The position numbers and the translations under genes were made by a program. The notes under the pieces are model-generated. The model was not told where the DNA came from. It worked only from the letters and a program-made list of their open reading frames with translations, and ran no database searches. Of a DNA stretch of 64,000 nucleotides, positions 1 to 9,465 are shown in pieces (position 1 is the first letter of the stretch; each line of letters begins with the position of its first letter). Source of the DNA: Bacillota bacterium (lineage in GTDB: Bacteria > Bacillota > Bacilli > Paenibacillales > UBA4045); contig JAEZQY010000031.1 in assembly GCA_023441055.1 (NCBI GenBank), positions 62,001 to 126,000 on the forward strand, read 5' to 3'.

Positions 1-99
1 CTCGACAAGCTGGTCTGTATAGCCCAGCTCCTTCAATTCGCGTGCCAGCACTGCCTCCAGGCCCATCGGCGTGGTCGCGATTAGTTCGTATTTGGCCAT
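1..99 (-). CDS. THUMP-domain class I RNA methyltransferase, N-terminal fragment
   Basis: Only the first 33 codons lie in the window; the gene continues beyond its left edge. The N-terminus reads MAKYELIATTPMGLEAVLAR, which is the typical opening of the THUMP-containing class I SAM-dependent rRNA guanine-N2 methyltransferases (RlmL/YpsC group). In that family the THUMP domain binds RNA and a Rossmann domain downstream methylates it; neither is visible here. The ATG is at 97-99 on the minus strand. A plausible promoter lies at 140-168. The assignment rests on a short but characteristic peptide. Confidence 0.7.
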   Translation of the reverse strand, partial: MAKYELIATTPMGLEAVLARELKELGYTDQLVE

Positions 100-139
100 A
101 GTTGTCGGTCCACTCTCTTCTCTTGGTTTCAATGGGAAT

Positions 140-168
140 AGTATAGGCGAAACCGCCCGCTTATACAA
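140..168 (-). promoter_or_regulatory. Putative sigma-A promoter of the methyltransferase gene
   Basis: On the minus strand TTGTAT (163-168) is separated by 17 bp from TATACT (140-145). The -10 box is good and the -35 box weak. It lies about 40 bp upstream of the ATG at 97-99. Confidence 0.45.
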
Positions 169-274
169 TCGCAATCGAATTTCTGCTATGCTAATAGAAG
201 CTGAATCACGCTAACAAACTCGCTAGAGAATCAATTTCAATTGATTCTGGAGTGTAGGAATAGGAGTATTGAAC

Positions 275-2101
275 ATGCTTTTACTGAATACGGAACGTGT
301 GAGCAAGAGCTACGGCATGAAGCGGCTGTTCGAGGACATCTCGCTCAGCATCGAATCCGGCGACCGCATCGGGCTCATCGGCATCAATGGCACAGGTAAG
401 TCCACATTGCTTAAGATTATCGCTGGTGAAGAAACGGCGGATGAGGGAAAGCTCGCCTATGCGAACGGGGTGCAGATTGAGTACCTCTCGCAGAATCCGC
501 CCTACGACCCACAGGATACTGTGCTTGCCCATATCTTCAAGGGCAGCGCCTCCTCCCTGCTCGAGCTGCATGAATATGAGGCGAAGCGCATCCTGAATAA
601 GCTCGGTATGGATCAATATGAGGCGCGCATGGGCGAACTGTCCGGCGGCCAGCGCAAGCGTGTGCAGCTCGCGGCTGTACTCATTCGTCCATCCGATCTG
701 CTCATTCTCGATGAGCCGACGAACCATCTGGATGCCGCTGCGGTATCCTGGCTGGAATCCCATCTGAATCGCGCGAAGTCGGCCTTGCTGATGATTACGC
801 ATGACCGCTACTTCCTCGATCGTATTGCGAACCGCATGCTGGAGCTGGATCAAGGCGTCCTCTACCCCTACACGGGCAATTACAGCAATTTCCTAGAACG
901 CAAGGCGGAGCGGCTGGAGAGCCAGCGCGCGACCGAGCATAAGCGGCAGAACCTGCTGCGTAATGAATTGGCCTGGATGCGTCAGGGCGCGAAGGCCCGT
1001 ACAACCAAGCAGAAGGCCAGAATCGACCGCTTCCATGAGCTGGAGAAGTCCGGTAAGCCGCAGGCGGATGGTGAGCTGGAGATTTCGGTCCAGGGCAGCC
1101 GGCTCGGTAAGAAGGTCATCGAGCTTCACCAGGTAAGCAAGTCCTATGGAGATCATGCGATTGTACAGAACTTCGATTATATCGTACAGAAGGATGATCG
1201 GATCGGAATCGTCGGTCCCAACGGGCGCGGCAAGTCCACGCTGCTCAAGATGATCGCCGGCAAACTTGCGCCGGATGCCGGACATATTGACTTCGGTACA
1301 ACCGTGTCGATCGGTTACTTCTCGCAGGAAGCCGATGAGCTCGATCCTGCGTTGCGCGTCATTGATTACATTCGCCAGGGTGCGGAACAGATTCACAATA
1401 AGGAAGGCGTTATGCTGTCTGCCTCGCAGATGCTGGAGCTGTTCCTCTTCCCTTCCTCGGCGCAATACACGTTAATTGGCAGCTTGTCCGGCGGCGAGAA
1501 GCGGCGACTATACCTGCTGCGAATCCTGATCGAAGCGCCCAATGTGCTGCTGCTCGACGAGCCTACCAATGATCTGGACATTCAGACGCTGACGATTTTG
1601 GAATCGTATCTGGATGATTTCCCGGGCGCTGTCCTCACCGTGTCCCATGACCGCTTCTTCCTGGATCGCGTGGCGACTTCCATTATTGGACTGGAGGAAG
1701 ATGGCGAGCTGCTGCATATTGAAGGGAACTACTCCGACTACGACGCATATAAAATAAAACAAGCAGCCTCCAGAGAGCCCGCTGATCAAGCTGGCGGCAA
1801 GTCCGCCCAGCAGCCTGCGAAGACCGATCCCGCGTCTGCCTCCTCTGCCCAGCGCGCATTGAAATTCTCCTACAAGGAGCAGCGTGAATTCGAGCAGATC
1901 GATGATCAGATTGCGGATGCCGAACAGAAGCTGGAGCAGCTCGCCGCTGACATTGAGTCATCAGGCAGCGACTACACGCGGCTGCAGCAATTGACGGCAG
2001 ATGCCGAGACGGCCAAGCTGCACCTGGATGCGCTAATCGAGCGCTGGACGTATCTGAATGAGCTGGCAGAAGCAATCGAGGCGCAGCGAAGCAGCAAGTA
2101 A
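275..2101 (+). CDS. yfmR: ABC-F ATPase of the Uup/YfmR type
   Basis: This 608-residue soluble protein has two ABC ATPase domains and no membrane segments, the ABC-F layout. Domain 1 has Walker A GINGTGKST, signature LSGGQRKR and Walker B LLILDEPTNHLD. Domain 2 has GPNGRGKST, LSGGEKRR and LLLDEPTNDLD. They are joined by the charged helical linker that reaches the ribosomal P/E-tRNA region in this family. A C-terminal coiled coil (roughly residues 520-605, rich in E, Q, L and K) is typical of Uup/YfmR, which act on ribosomes stalled during elongation. I chose the ATG at 275, 8 nt after AGGAG (262-266), rather than an in-frame TTG at 269 that sits too close to it. The gene stands alone. The subgroup is inferred from the coiled coil and length. 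Confidence 0.9.
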   Translation: MLLLNTERVSKSYGMKRLFEDISLSIESGDRIGLIGINGTGKSTLLKIIAGEETADEGKLAYANGVQIEYLSQNPPYDPQDTVLAHIFKGSASSLLELHEYEAKRILNKLGMDQYEARMGELSGGQRKRVQLAAVLIRPSDLLILDEPTNHLDAAAVSWLESHLNRAKSALLMITHDRYFLDRIANRMLELDQGVLYPYTGNYSNFLERKAERLESQRATEHKRQNLLRNELAWMRQGAKARTTKQKARIDRFHELEKSGKPQADGELEISVQGSRLGKKVIELHQVSKSYGDHAIVQNFDYIVQKDDRIGIVGPNGRGKSTLLKMIAGKLAPDAGHIDFGTTVSIGYFSQEADELDPALRVIDYIRQGAEQIHNKEGVMLSASQMLELFLFPSSAQYTLIGSLSGGEKRRLYLLRILIEAPNVLLLDEPTNDLDIQTLTILESYLDDFPGAVLTVSHDRFFLDRVATSIIGLEEDGELLHIEGNYSDYDAYKIKQAASREPADQAGGKSAQQPAKTDPASASSAQRALKFSYKEQREFEQIDDQIADAEQKLEQLAADIESSGSDYTRLQQLTADAETAKLHLDALIERWTYLNELAEAIEAQRSSK

Positions 2102-2193
2102 GCAAGTCGGCTTATCGGATTATTTTCGATTCGCAATCTGTTGTTATGTAAGGTACACTATGGATATATTCTTCTACTCGGAGGCTCACACCC

Positions 2194-2382
2194 ATGCGCA
2201 GATATAACATATGGCGTCCCATTATTCTGATCGCTGCCGCATTCCTGGCGCGGTCGATCGTGTCAACCGTCTGCCTGCTATTCGGTATGGAACAGCAGCA
2301 AGCTGCCGATATTGGCTTTGCAGCCATGATCATTACGGCATTCATCGTCTTCTTCCGCATGCGCAAGCAGCAGCGCCGCTAA
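2194..2382 (+). CDS. Small membrane protein, unknown function
   Basis: This 62-residue protein has two predicted hydrophobic segments (about residues 8-28 and 38-55) and basic ends (MRRYN at the start, RKQQRR at the end). Such a protein would span the membrane twice with both ends inside. A GGAGG sits 9 nt before the ATG, and a strong terminator follows 18 bp after the stop, so the ORF is likely expressed. I do not recognise the family. It may be co-transcribed with the upstream yfmR gene, since no terminator is evident in the 92-bp gap. Confidence 0.65.
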   Translation: MRRYNIWRPIILIAAAFLARSIVSTVCLLFGMEQQQAADIGFAAMIITAFIVFFRMRKQQRR

Positions 2383-2400
2383 TTCAGCTACAGGAACAAC

Positions 2401-2428
2401 AATAGACACGCCCTCGGGCGTGTCTATT
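2401..2428. terminator. Bidirectional intrinsic terminator
   Basis: A perfect 13-bp stem (AATAGACACGCCC / GGGCGTGTCTATT) with a 2-nt spacer lies between the convergent genes at 2194-2382 (+) and 2458-3978 (-). The T run is short, so termination would depend mainly on the stem. Confidence 0.7.
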
Positions 2429-2457
2429 CGTGTCCAAGTGTGGACGTCCTATTTTAC

Positions 2458-3978
2458 CTATTCGTGTTCCTTCAGGTAATCGCCCAGCAGGCGCAAGGCG
2501 CGATCACGCGACCAGTTGTAGCTGCGCCAATCCCTGCTCCTCTCTTCCTCCTGCATCCGCTCATAACGTTGCTGCAGACTATCGCGATAGGCAGGCTCCT
2601 GCTTCGCATACTTCACTAGGCGGGGCACCGCATCAGCAGACAGCTGATTCAGATAATTCGTATCCAGCGACTCCAGGGAAGCGTTGCGCGCAATATTCAG
2701 GTCGGCGATACGGCGATCGATCCCGATATAATTGATCCCGATGAGCGCAATCAAGCTGATCACGATGTAATAACGGCTTAAGGAGAAGGCAGGCTTCCAA
2801 ATTCGCACGCCAGCAACACCGAGCAGAGCGGCCATATAGATCATAAAGCCATGGACCAGGAATCGGATATACGTGTAGCCGTACACTTGCTCATAGAGCT
2901 GCAGACGAATGAACGCAGACACCAGCATAATGACGGTACAGCCCACTAGCAGACTCAGGGCGATCTGACTGACGCGAATCGTCCTGCGGCTCGCATGTCG
3001 GAAGATTGCTAATGACAGGATGAGCAGTATGAAGTTGATGACAGCTACCATCACCAGCTCCTGGAAGCCGCTACGCGCATACTCCGCATACGTCATACCG
3101 CTCGGCAGCTCCAGCTCCCATGCGCCGAACAGATAGGTGAATTGAACAGCAGTGAACAGCACATAGACGAGATTCACCGCGATGAGCACGGTCAGCATAA
3201 TAAGCCCATTCGAGCTCTCCTGCTTAACAGCTGGCTTTGCCGAATCCGACTTCTCCCCCTCTCGCTCTTCAGGTAGCAGCAATCCGCACAGATAGCCGAA
3301 CAGCCACAGGCAAGCAATGAAGATCCAGATCAGCCGCAGTATCCACTCCCACACAGGGAAGTCTGCCAGCAGCTCAGGGATAGCCGACAGCAGCTCATTG
3401 AACATCTGATCCGCCGACATCAGCAGCGCGCTGACGATCAGGATCAGCGGCAGAGCTATCGCCACACCGAGCAGAATTCGGCTGATATTGCGCCTAGTCT
3501 CCGCCTCCATGTTCTTGCCGAGCTTCGTTCCGATCATCCGCATCGGCACAGGCATGTAGCGCCAGCTCTGCGGAATGAGGTGATCAAGCATGAGAAGGAC
3601 CATGCGGCGATCATACCAGCTTCCGGTGCGATTACTCGCGAATATAACCGTATGGAACAGCATTAAGATCGGAATCGCGATCGCATTCAACCGATACAGG
3701 ATCGGGTTCTCCGACCACATATATGTAAAGCTTAGCAATAGAACCGCAGCGAACAGCAACACATTCATCGGCCTAATTCGCTCGAATCGATCTCGCGTGA
3801 ACAAGTAGAAGTAGGTGTAGAACAGCATCACGAACAAGGGATACGAGAGACCCATAGACTGCCCGTAGAATAAATATTGATGCGCGATCGCCAGTACGAA
3901 GGCACCGAGCATCATACGCCAGATCATCTTCTCCAACGTGCGCTCGAATAATTGATTCATCCGTTCAATCACATGCAT
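2458..3978 (-). CDS. DUF4173-family polytopic membrane protein
   Basis: This 506-residue integral membrane protein has about ten hydrophobic segments. A basic loop lies near residues 125-160 and a hydrophilic insert near 240-255. The C-terminal third carries a DRRIADLNIARNA segment and a charged tail rich in E, R and Y. This pattern, including the D-R-x-I-A-x-x-N-I motif after the last membrane span, matches the DUF4173 family, which has no established function. The ATG at 3978 is preceded by GAGGAGG at 9 nt. The gene is monocistronic: a terminator lies downstream at 2401-2428 and a divergent SgrR-like regulator starts 116 bp upstream. Confidence 0.8.
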   Translation of the reverse strand: MHVIERMNQLFERTLEKMIWRMMLGAFVLAIAHQYLFYGQSMGLSYPLFVMLFYTYFYLFTRDRFERIRPMNVLLFAAVLLLSFTYMWSENPILYRLNAIAIPILMLFHTVIFASNRTGSWYDRRMVLLMLDHLIPQSWRYMPVPMRMIGTKLGKNMEAETRRNISRILLGVAIALPLILIVSALLMSADQMFNELLSAIPELLADFPVWEWILRLIWIFIACLWLFGYLCGLLLPEEREGEKSDSAKPAVKQESSNGLIMLTVLIAVNLVYVLFTAVQFTYLFGAWELELPSGMTYAEYARSGFQELVMVAVINFILLILSLAIFRHASRRTIRVSQIALSLLVGCTVIMLVSAFIRLQLYEQVYGYTYIRFLVHGFMIYMAALLGVAGVRIWKPAFSLSRYYIVISLIALIGINYIGIDRRIADLNIARNASLESLDTNYLNQLSADAVPRLVKYAKQEPAYRDSLQQRYERMQEEERSRDWRSYNWSRDRALRLLGDYLKEHE

Positions 3979-4045
3979 CTAGATTGACCTCCTCATAGAC
4001 TCCTCTTTTCACTTCTCATTGTATCCGTTAAAATAGGAATAAAAA

Positions 4046-4072
4046 GCGAAACTTTACTAGAGTAAATTTCGC
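4046..4072. promoter_or_regulatory. Inverted repeat upstream of the SgrR-like gene
   Basis: The repeat is GCGAAA-C-TTTACT-AG-AGTAAA-TTTCGC: a 12-bp inverted repeat with one unpaired C and a 2-bp centre. It ends 21 bp before the ATG of the regulator at 4094. It could be an operator bound by the divergent regulator itself, or a hairpin in the 5' leader. Confidence 0.5.
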
Positions 4073-4093
4073 ATTTTAGACGAGGTGCAGCTT

Positions 4094-5788
4094 ATGCGGT
4101 TATATAAGCAGTATTTACAGCTCTATCGCGACTTCGAGCCGGCCAGATCCTGTGTCCATGAGGTCACACTTGGTGAGATTGCCGAAGCGCTTGCCTGTAC
4201 CCATCGGAATGCAGGATTACTACTGTCCAAGATGCGGGCGCGCGAGCTGATCGGATGGTTCCCGCAGCGCGGGCGTGGACGCAAATCCGGACTTCGGCTG
4301 CTCGTGCCATCCGAGGAGATTGCGAAGCTGATCTTGCGGGATGCGGTATCGCGCAATGCGCTGCTGTCCGAGATTCACGACATTCGCGACGAGGTGGAAT
4401 CTGCTGGCGTGCAGGACCAGCTCTATGATCTGCTCTTCAATCAGTATGGCCTGCAATCCGAAATTCGCAATCAGAAGCGGATCGATATCCTTCGTCTGCC
4501 CATCCGTCAGCCGATCCTCACACTCGATCCGCTCTATATGAATGTGCTCTCCGAATCGTTCGTCGCCAGTCACCTATTCGATTCACTCGTGCGCCGTGAA
4601 TCGCGCAGCGGAACGCTGCTGCCGCATCTGGCGCATAATTGGGAGAGCGACGAATCGCGGCTGAGCTGGACCTTCTATCTACGCAAGGGCGTCTTCTTCC
4701 ATAATGGGAAGGAGTTGGACAGCGAGGATGTTGTCTACACCTTGAATCGTCTGCTGCGATCCGAGCATCGCACGCTGTATCGCTCCGTATTCAAGAAGAT
4801 GAATCGTGTATATGCGCTGGATCGCTATACGGTATGCATCGAGCTTGCGGAGCAGAGCGAGCTGTTCCTCCCCTTCTTGTCTACCACTCGGGCTTCTATC
4901 GTGCCGGTTGAACTTGGCTATATCGGCAGCTCGAAATTTCAAGCCGCGCCGATCGGCTCAGGTCCATATCGGTTGACTACAATCGACCAGGAAGTATGCG
5001 TGCTTGAGGTGAACACCGGGTACTTCCGCGAACGCGCGCATCTGGATCGCGTGGAGATTTGGCAAGTGCCCGGCAGCGAGGCCGAACAGGACGAGGTATT
5101 CCGCGTCATTCACAATGCGCGTTTAACAGTGGGTACCGGTCAGGAGTGGCTGCAGGTGGACGCTGCAGTATCGATCGGCAAATTCGTAACCGTGAACACG
5201 AATCACGAAGGTCCATTGTCGGAGCGTGCAATCCGAGCATGGGTATTAGCGCAGCTGTGTGACTGGGATACCTGGGATGAGCGGTCGACATCTGAACAGG
5301 ACAAGGGGACCCATACTCCCATACTCAGCCGCCCGCTCGTGCTCTCTACCATTGTCCCGTATGAACTTGATGCGAGACGGATCGCCGATCGATTGGCGGC
5401 ATTCGGCATTCAGACCGATGTGCGTCTGTACTCGCCGGAGGACTTCAAGAGTGATGTGCGGCTTGCTTCAGACCTGGTGCTCTTCTCACTGATTCGCGAT
5501 CAGGATGAGCAATTGCGGCTGTATGATCTGTATCGGACGATGGCCGAGCATCTGGAGCCTCACGCGAAGACCGACATCGATACGATCCTGCGCAGAATAA
5601 CCAAACAGACGGACCCCCTGGAGAGAGACCGTCTGTATCGTGACATTGCGAATCGACTATCCGAGGAATCGAATATGCTCATCCTGTACGAGCATCGGGT
5701 TCAGACCGCCTTCCACCATTCCATTCGCGGCATCAGCTTCAATGCGCAAGGCTGGGTCGATCTGCGTACCCTGTGGTTCAAGAGCTAA
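4094..5788 (+). CDS. SgrR-family regulator: winged helix fused to an SBP_bac_5 solute-binding domain
   Basis: This 564-residue cytoplasmic protein has no signal peptide. Residues 1-110 form a winged-helix region (LGEIAEALACTHRNAGLLLS, then a basic wing PQRGRGRKSG), as in SgrR. Residues from about 150 on resemble family 5 extracellular binding proteins (LAHNWESDESRLSWTFYLRK, SEDVVYTLNRLL). In E. coli SgrR senses sugar-phosphate stress through this domain and activates the sRNA SgrS; in Firmicutes the ligand and target are generally unknown. The ATG at 4094 follows GAGGTG by 6 nt; the in-frame GTG at 4085 is part of that site. The divergent neighbour is the DUF4173 gene, and an inverted repeat lies between them. 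Confidence 0.85.
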   Translation: MRLYKQYLQLYRDFEPARSCVHEVTLGEIAEALACTHRNAGLLLSKMRARELIGWFPQRGRGRKSGLRLLVPSEEIAKLILRDAVSRNALLSEIHDIRDEVESAGVQDQLYDLLFNQYGLQSEIRNQKRIDILRLPIRQPILTLDPLYMNVLSESFVASHLFDSLVRRESRSGTLLPHLAHNWESDESRLSWTFYLRKGVFFHNGKELDSEDVVYTLNRLLRSEHRTLYRSVFKKMNRVYALDRYTVCIELAEQSELFLPFLSTTRASIVPVELGYIGSSKFQAAPIGSGPYRLTTIDQEVCVLEVNTGYFRERAHLDRVEIWQVPGSEAEQDEVFRVIHNARLTVGTGQEWLQVDAAVSIGKFVTVNTNHEGPLSERAIRAWVLAQLCDWDTWDERSTSEQDKGTHTPILSRPLVLSTIVPYELDARRIADRLAAFGIQTDVRLYSPEDFKSDVRLASDLVLFSLIRDQDEQLRLYDLYRTMAEHLEPHAKTDIDTILRRITKQTDPLERDRLYRDIANRLSEESNMLILYEHRVQTAFHHSIRGISFNAQGWVDLRTLWFKS

Positions 5789-5812
5789 CAGCTTGTCACC
5801 ACCAGTACACCA

Positions 5813-7660
5813 CTACACCGGCCTGAAGCTGTCGTACAGCTCCCGATAATGACCTTGCCGCGCCATCAGCTGCTCATGATTGCCTTGTTCGATGATACGT
5901 CCCTGCTCCATCACCAGAATGAGATCCGCGGAACGAATCGTATTCAGCCGATGCGCGATGACGATGCTCGTGCGTCCTTGCATTAAACGCAGGAGCGCTT
6001 CCTGAATGTTGATCTCCGTCACCGTGTCAATATTGCTGGTCGCTTCATCCAGGATAAGCAGTCTAGGCCTCGCGAGCATCGCTCTGGCAATCGCCAGCAG
6101 CTGCTTCTGGCCTTGGCTGATACCGCCGCCGTCGTGCGTAATAATCGTCTCATAGCCATGCGGCAGCTTCGTAATGAAGGAATGTGCGTTCGCCAGCTTG
6201 GCTGCCGCGATGATTTCTTCATCCGTTGCTTCTAGACGACCGAATCGAATATTGTCCATAACGCTGCCTTGGAATAAGACCGAATCCTGCAGCACGACAG
6301 CCATATGCTTGCGCAAACTCTCACGATGGATCGACCTCAGATCCATGCCGTCGATCGTGATGCGTCCTTCATCCGGCTCATAGAATCGCGTGAACAGATT
6401 GATCAGCGTAGTCTTGCCTGCTCCGGTCGGACCAACGAGCGCAATGGTCTGACCCGCAGACGCGCGGAAGGAAATCTGCTCCAGTACGCGTACGTCCTCC
6501 CCATAGCCGAAGGACACGTTATCGAAGCGTACATCCCCGCGCATCGTGCTCAGCTCTATCGCATCCTGCTCATCGCTGCTCTCCGGCTTCTCATCCATCA
6601 CATCGAACACACGCTCTGCACCCGCAATCGCGGACAGCAGCGTATTGAATTGATTAGACAGATCATGCAGCGGACGTGTGAATTGTCTCGAATATTCGAT
6701 GAAGACCAGGATGACACCGACTGTGATCTGTCCATGGTAAGCCAAGATTCCCCCTGCGCAGGCAATCAAGGCGAAGCTTACATTATTAAGCGCATTCATC
6801 AGCTTCGGGATGAAGCCGGATATCGTCTGCGCCCAGAAGCCGGACAAGCGATACTGCGTATTGCGCGATTGGAACTCGGCCATGACCCGCTCCTCCTGCG
6901 AGAACGTCTTAACAATCCGCTGCCCGGAGATTGTCTCCTCTACGAAGCCGTTCATTGATCCTAGATGGAGTTGCAGCTCCTTGAATCGTACATTCGTCCG
7001 CTTCGTAATCCACTTCATCCCGAAGAACATCGCCGGAATGATCAGGAAGGTCAGCAGCGTCAATAATGGGCTGAGCAGCAGCATCACCACGATCGTGCCT
7101 GACAGCATCAGCAAGCTGGAGAACACTTGGATCACCGAGCTGTTCAGTGTGGAGCTGACATTCTCGATATCGTTCGTCACCCTGCTCATCAGCTCGCCGT
7201 GCTGCCGCTTATCGAAGTACGGAATCGGAAGCTTATGCAGATGCTGGAATAACGAATTACGCATCTCAAGCACGGTATCCTGCGCGATCCCGATCATCCA
7301 ATAATTCTGCATCCATAAGCTGATGGAATGCAGTAGATAGACGGAAGCTAGCAGTCCTAGCATTAATCCTAAGCTGCGGCCACTGTGCACGCCCAGATAG
7401 GTATCCACCATATATCCGATCAGATACGGCCCTAGCAGCGCCATCGCGGTGCTAATCACAACCATACATAGCACTAGCGCAATGGACCATCGACGCGCGG
7501 CTAGATAGCGCCACAGTCGGCGTACGGTCGCCCATCCATTCTTCGCTCTCTGCTTCTTCTTCCCCTGCGGCTGCCTGGCAGCGTCGGCTTGAGCCTGCTT
7601 GGCCAGTCGTCCGGGATAGCGGAATGGCTCCAATAATGGCTCCAATAAGGCGCGCATCAT
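5813..7660 (-). CDS. ABC exporter half, catalytic subunit of a heterodimer (TM288/YfiC-like)
   Basis: This 615-residue protein has six predicted membrane helices (about residues 55-330) followed by an ABC ATPase domain. Walker A is GPTGAGKTT, Walker B LLILDEATSNID with the catalytic Glu, and the switch His is in VIAHRL. The signature is the unusual ISQGQKQ rather than LSGGQ. This is the arrangement of the consensus-Walker subunit in heterodimeric exporters such as Thermotoga TM287/288, where SQGQ faces the partner's degenerate site. The ATG overlaps the partner's stop codon (ATGA), so the two are translationally coupled. It likely exports drugs or lipids, but the substrate cannot be read from sequence. 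The length is also close to that of B. subtilis YfiC. Confidence 0.9.
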   Translation of the reverse strand: MMRALLEPLLEPFRYPGRLAKQAQADAARQPQGKKKQRAKNGWATVRRLWRYLAARRWSIALVLCMVVISTAMALLGPYLIGYMVDTYLGVHSGRSLGLMLGLLASVYLLHSISLWMQNYWMIGIAQDTVLEMRNSLFQHLHKLPIPYFDKRQHGELMSRVTNDIENVSSTLNSSVIQVFSSLLMLSGTIVVMLLLSPLLTLLTFLIIPAMFFGMKWITKRTNVRFKELQLHLGSMNGFVEETISGQRIVKTFSQEERVMAEFQSRNTQYRLSGFWAQTISGFIPKLMNALNNVSFALIACAGGILAYHGQITVGVILVFIEYSRQFTRPLHDLSNQFNTLLSAIAGAERVFDVMDEKPESSDEQDAIELSTMRGDVRFDNVSFGYGEDVRVLEQISFRASAGQTIALVGPTGAGKTTLINLFTRFYEPDEGRITIDGMDLRSIHRESLRKHMAVVLQDSVLFQGSVMDNIRFGRLEATDEEIIAAAKLANAHSFITKLPHGYETIITHDGGGISQGQKQLLAIARAMLARPRLLILDEATSNIDTVTEINIQEALLRLMQGRTSIVIAHRLNTIRSADLILVMEQGRIIEQGNHEQLMARQGHYRELYDSFRPV

Positions 7661-9375
7661 CGCTTAATCGCCTCCTCCCCGTATTGCGAATGATAGATTG
7701 ATCGGTATAACGGGGACGACTCGATCAGCGCGTCATGTGGGCCGCTGGCAAGTAATCGTCCATCCTCCAGTAGCAGAATATGATCCGCTCGCAAGGTGGC
7801 GCTTATCTTCTGCGTGACCATCAGGATTACGCACGGATAGCTGCGCAGCGCGTCTAGCAGCCTCGCCTCCGTCTTGGCGTCTAGCGCGCTCGTGCAATCA
7901 TCCAACAGCAGGATGCTCGGCTTGCGCACCAGCGCTCTGGCGATGGAGATTCGCTGCTTCTGCCCCCCGGACAGATTCAACCCGCGCTGGCCGAGCACGG
8001 TGTCATACCCGTCAGGAAAGCCAATGATCGTCTCGTGAATCTGAGCGCTCCTCGCTGCTGCCATGATGTCGTCCAGCGTGGCCTGCTCATTGCCCCAGGT
8101 AATATTCTCCCGGATCGTACCTGTGAATAGCAGCGGCTCCTGCGGGACGTAACCGATCTGTCCGCGCAGCTCCTTCATCGACAGCTCCCGAACGTCCATG
8201 CCGTCCACCATCACAGCACCAGAGGACGCGTCATATAAGCGCGGAATGAGCTGCAGAATCGATGTCTTGCCTGATCCGGTCGCCCCGACGATGGCGATCA
8301 TCTCAGACGGCTTAGCCATGAATGAGATATCGGTCAGCGCATTCTCTTGGGATTGCGGGTAGCGGAAGCTGACACGCTGGAAGGCAATTGTGCCTTCTAG
8401 CTGCTGCATAATCTTAGTAGGCTGATCCGAATCTGTCAGATCGACCTCTGCGCTCAGCACAGCTTGAATTCGCTCTGCAGACGCCCTTGCGCGTGTATAT
8501 CCCATAATGATCATAGACATAATGGATAATGCGCCTGTCATACGTGCCGCGTAGTTAATGATCGCTACCAGCTCTCCTATGCTGGCATCACCAGTCTGGA
8601 TCTGCTTGCTCCCGAACCATAGCACCGCTAGAATGCTAAGATTCATAATGAATAGAATCACAGGCATAGTCGTCTCGGTTATGCGCAGAGCCGCCTTCGT
8701 ACGATCGGCCAGATCCCCGCTCGCGCCAGCGAATCGTTGATGCTCGCGATTCATTCGGACGAACGCGCGGATGAGCCGCATACCGATCAAGCTCTCTCGC
8801 AGCATGCCATTCACGCCGTCCAGCTTCGTCTGCACTATGCGGAACACGGAACCGGCTTTCCTCACAACCCAGATGAGGAAGATAGCTAGAATCGGCACGA
8901 AGATAAGCATATAGATCGCGAGGCCTGGCAGCACCAAGAATGACATAACGAGGCTGCCTATAATGAGCAGCGGCGCGCGCAAGGCTATACGTAACGCCAT
9001 GAAGAGCGTGTTCTGAATCAGGCTGACATCATTCGTAATCCGAGTAATCAGTCCGGCAGCCGGGAATGTCGTGAACATTGAGAATGTGAACGCCTGCACC
9101 TTCTCGTACAGCTTCTCTCGCAGATCATAGCCGAAGCTCTGACTGACATGCGAGGAATAGAAGGAGTTCGTAATCCCTGCTAGGAAGGACACCAACGTCA
9201 GGCCGAATAACACGCCTCCCCATTTCCAGACGTTTGATAGATTGCTCGCGACAATGCCATCGTCTATAATCTTAGATATGATATAGGGCTGCAGCAGTTC
9301 AACGAATAATTCGGTTAATGTCAAGGCTAACGCTATGCTGATAGCCGCTTTATAGGCTCTTAGTGGCTGGAACAT
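7657..9375 (-). CDS. ABC exporter half, degenerate-site subunit of a heterodimer (TM287/YfiB-like)
   Basis: This 572-residue protein has six predicted membrane helices and a C-terminal ATPase domain. Walker A (GATGSGKT) and the signature (LSGGQKQR) are intact. The Walker B end reads LLLDDCTSALD, with Asp where the catalytic Glu should be, and the switch loop reads MVTQKIS, with Gln for His. The same two substitutions define the non-hydrolytic site of TM287-type subunits. With the downstream gene it should form one asymmetric exporter with a single competent ATP site. The start ATG has only a weak, distant GGGAG upstream, and no better in-frame start exists because a stop lies four codons upstream. 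Confidence 0.9.
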   Translation of the reverse strand: MFQPLRAYKAAISIALALTLTELFVELLQPYIISKIIDDGIVASNLSNVWKWGGVLFGLTLVSFLAGITNSFYSSHVSQSFGYDLREKLYEKVQAFTFSMFTTFPAAGLITRITNDVSLIQNTLFMALRIALRAPLLIIGSLVMSFLVLPGLAIYMLIFVPILAIFLIWVVRKAGSVFRIVQTKLDGVNGMLRESLIGMRLIRAFVRMNREHQRFAGASGDLADRTKAALRITETTMPVILFIMNLSILAVLWFGSKQIQTGDASIGELVAIINYAARMTGALSIMSMIIMGYTRARASAERIQAVLSAEVDLTDSDQPTKIMQQLEGTIAFQRVSFRYPQSQENALTDISFMAKPSEMIAIVGATGSGKTSILQLIPRLYDASSGAVMVDGMDVRELSMKELRGQIGYVPQEPLLFTGTIRENITWGNEQATLDDIMAAARSAQIHETIIGFPDGYDTVLGQRGLNLSGGQKQRISIARALVRKPSILLLDDCTSALDAKTEARLLDALRSYPCVILMVTQKISATLRADHILLLEDGRLLASGPHDALIESSPLYRSIYHSQYGEEAIKR

Positions 9376-9465
9376 ATGTACAATTCACAACTCCCATTAC
9401 GATGGACTGGTACAGGTAGCCTGCTTCATGTATATCATACACTAGAAGTGAAGGATGTGAGGCAT

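Noticed and set aside
893..1465. 190-residue minus-strand ORF
   Set aside because: It is a shadow of the ABC-F gene on the other strand.
6305..6958. 217-residue plus-strand ORF
   Set aside because: It lies entirely opposite the ABC exporter gene, whose motifs are unmistakable. The ORF has no ribosome site or recognisable fold.
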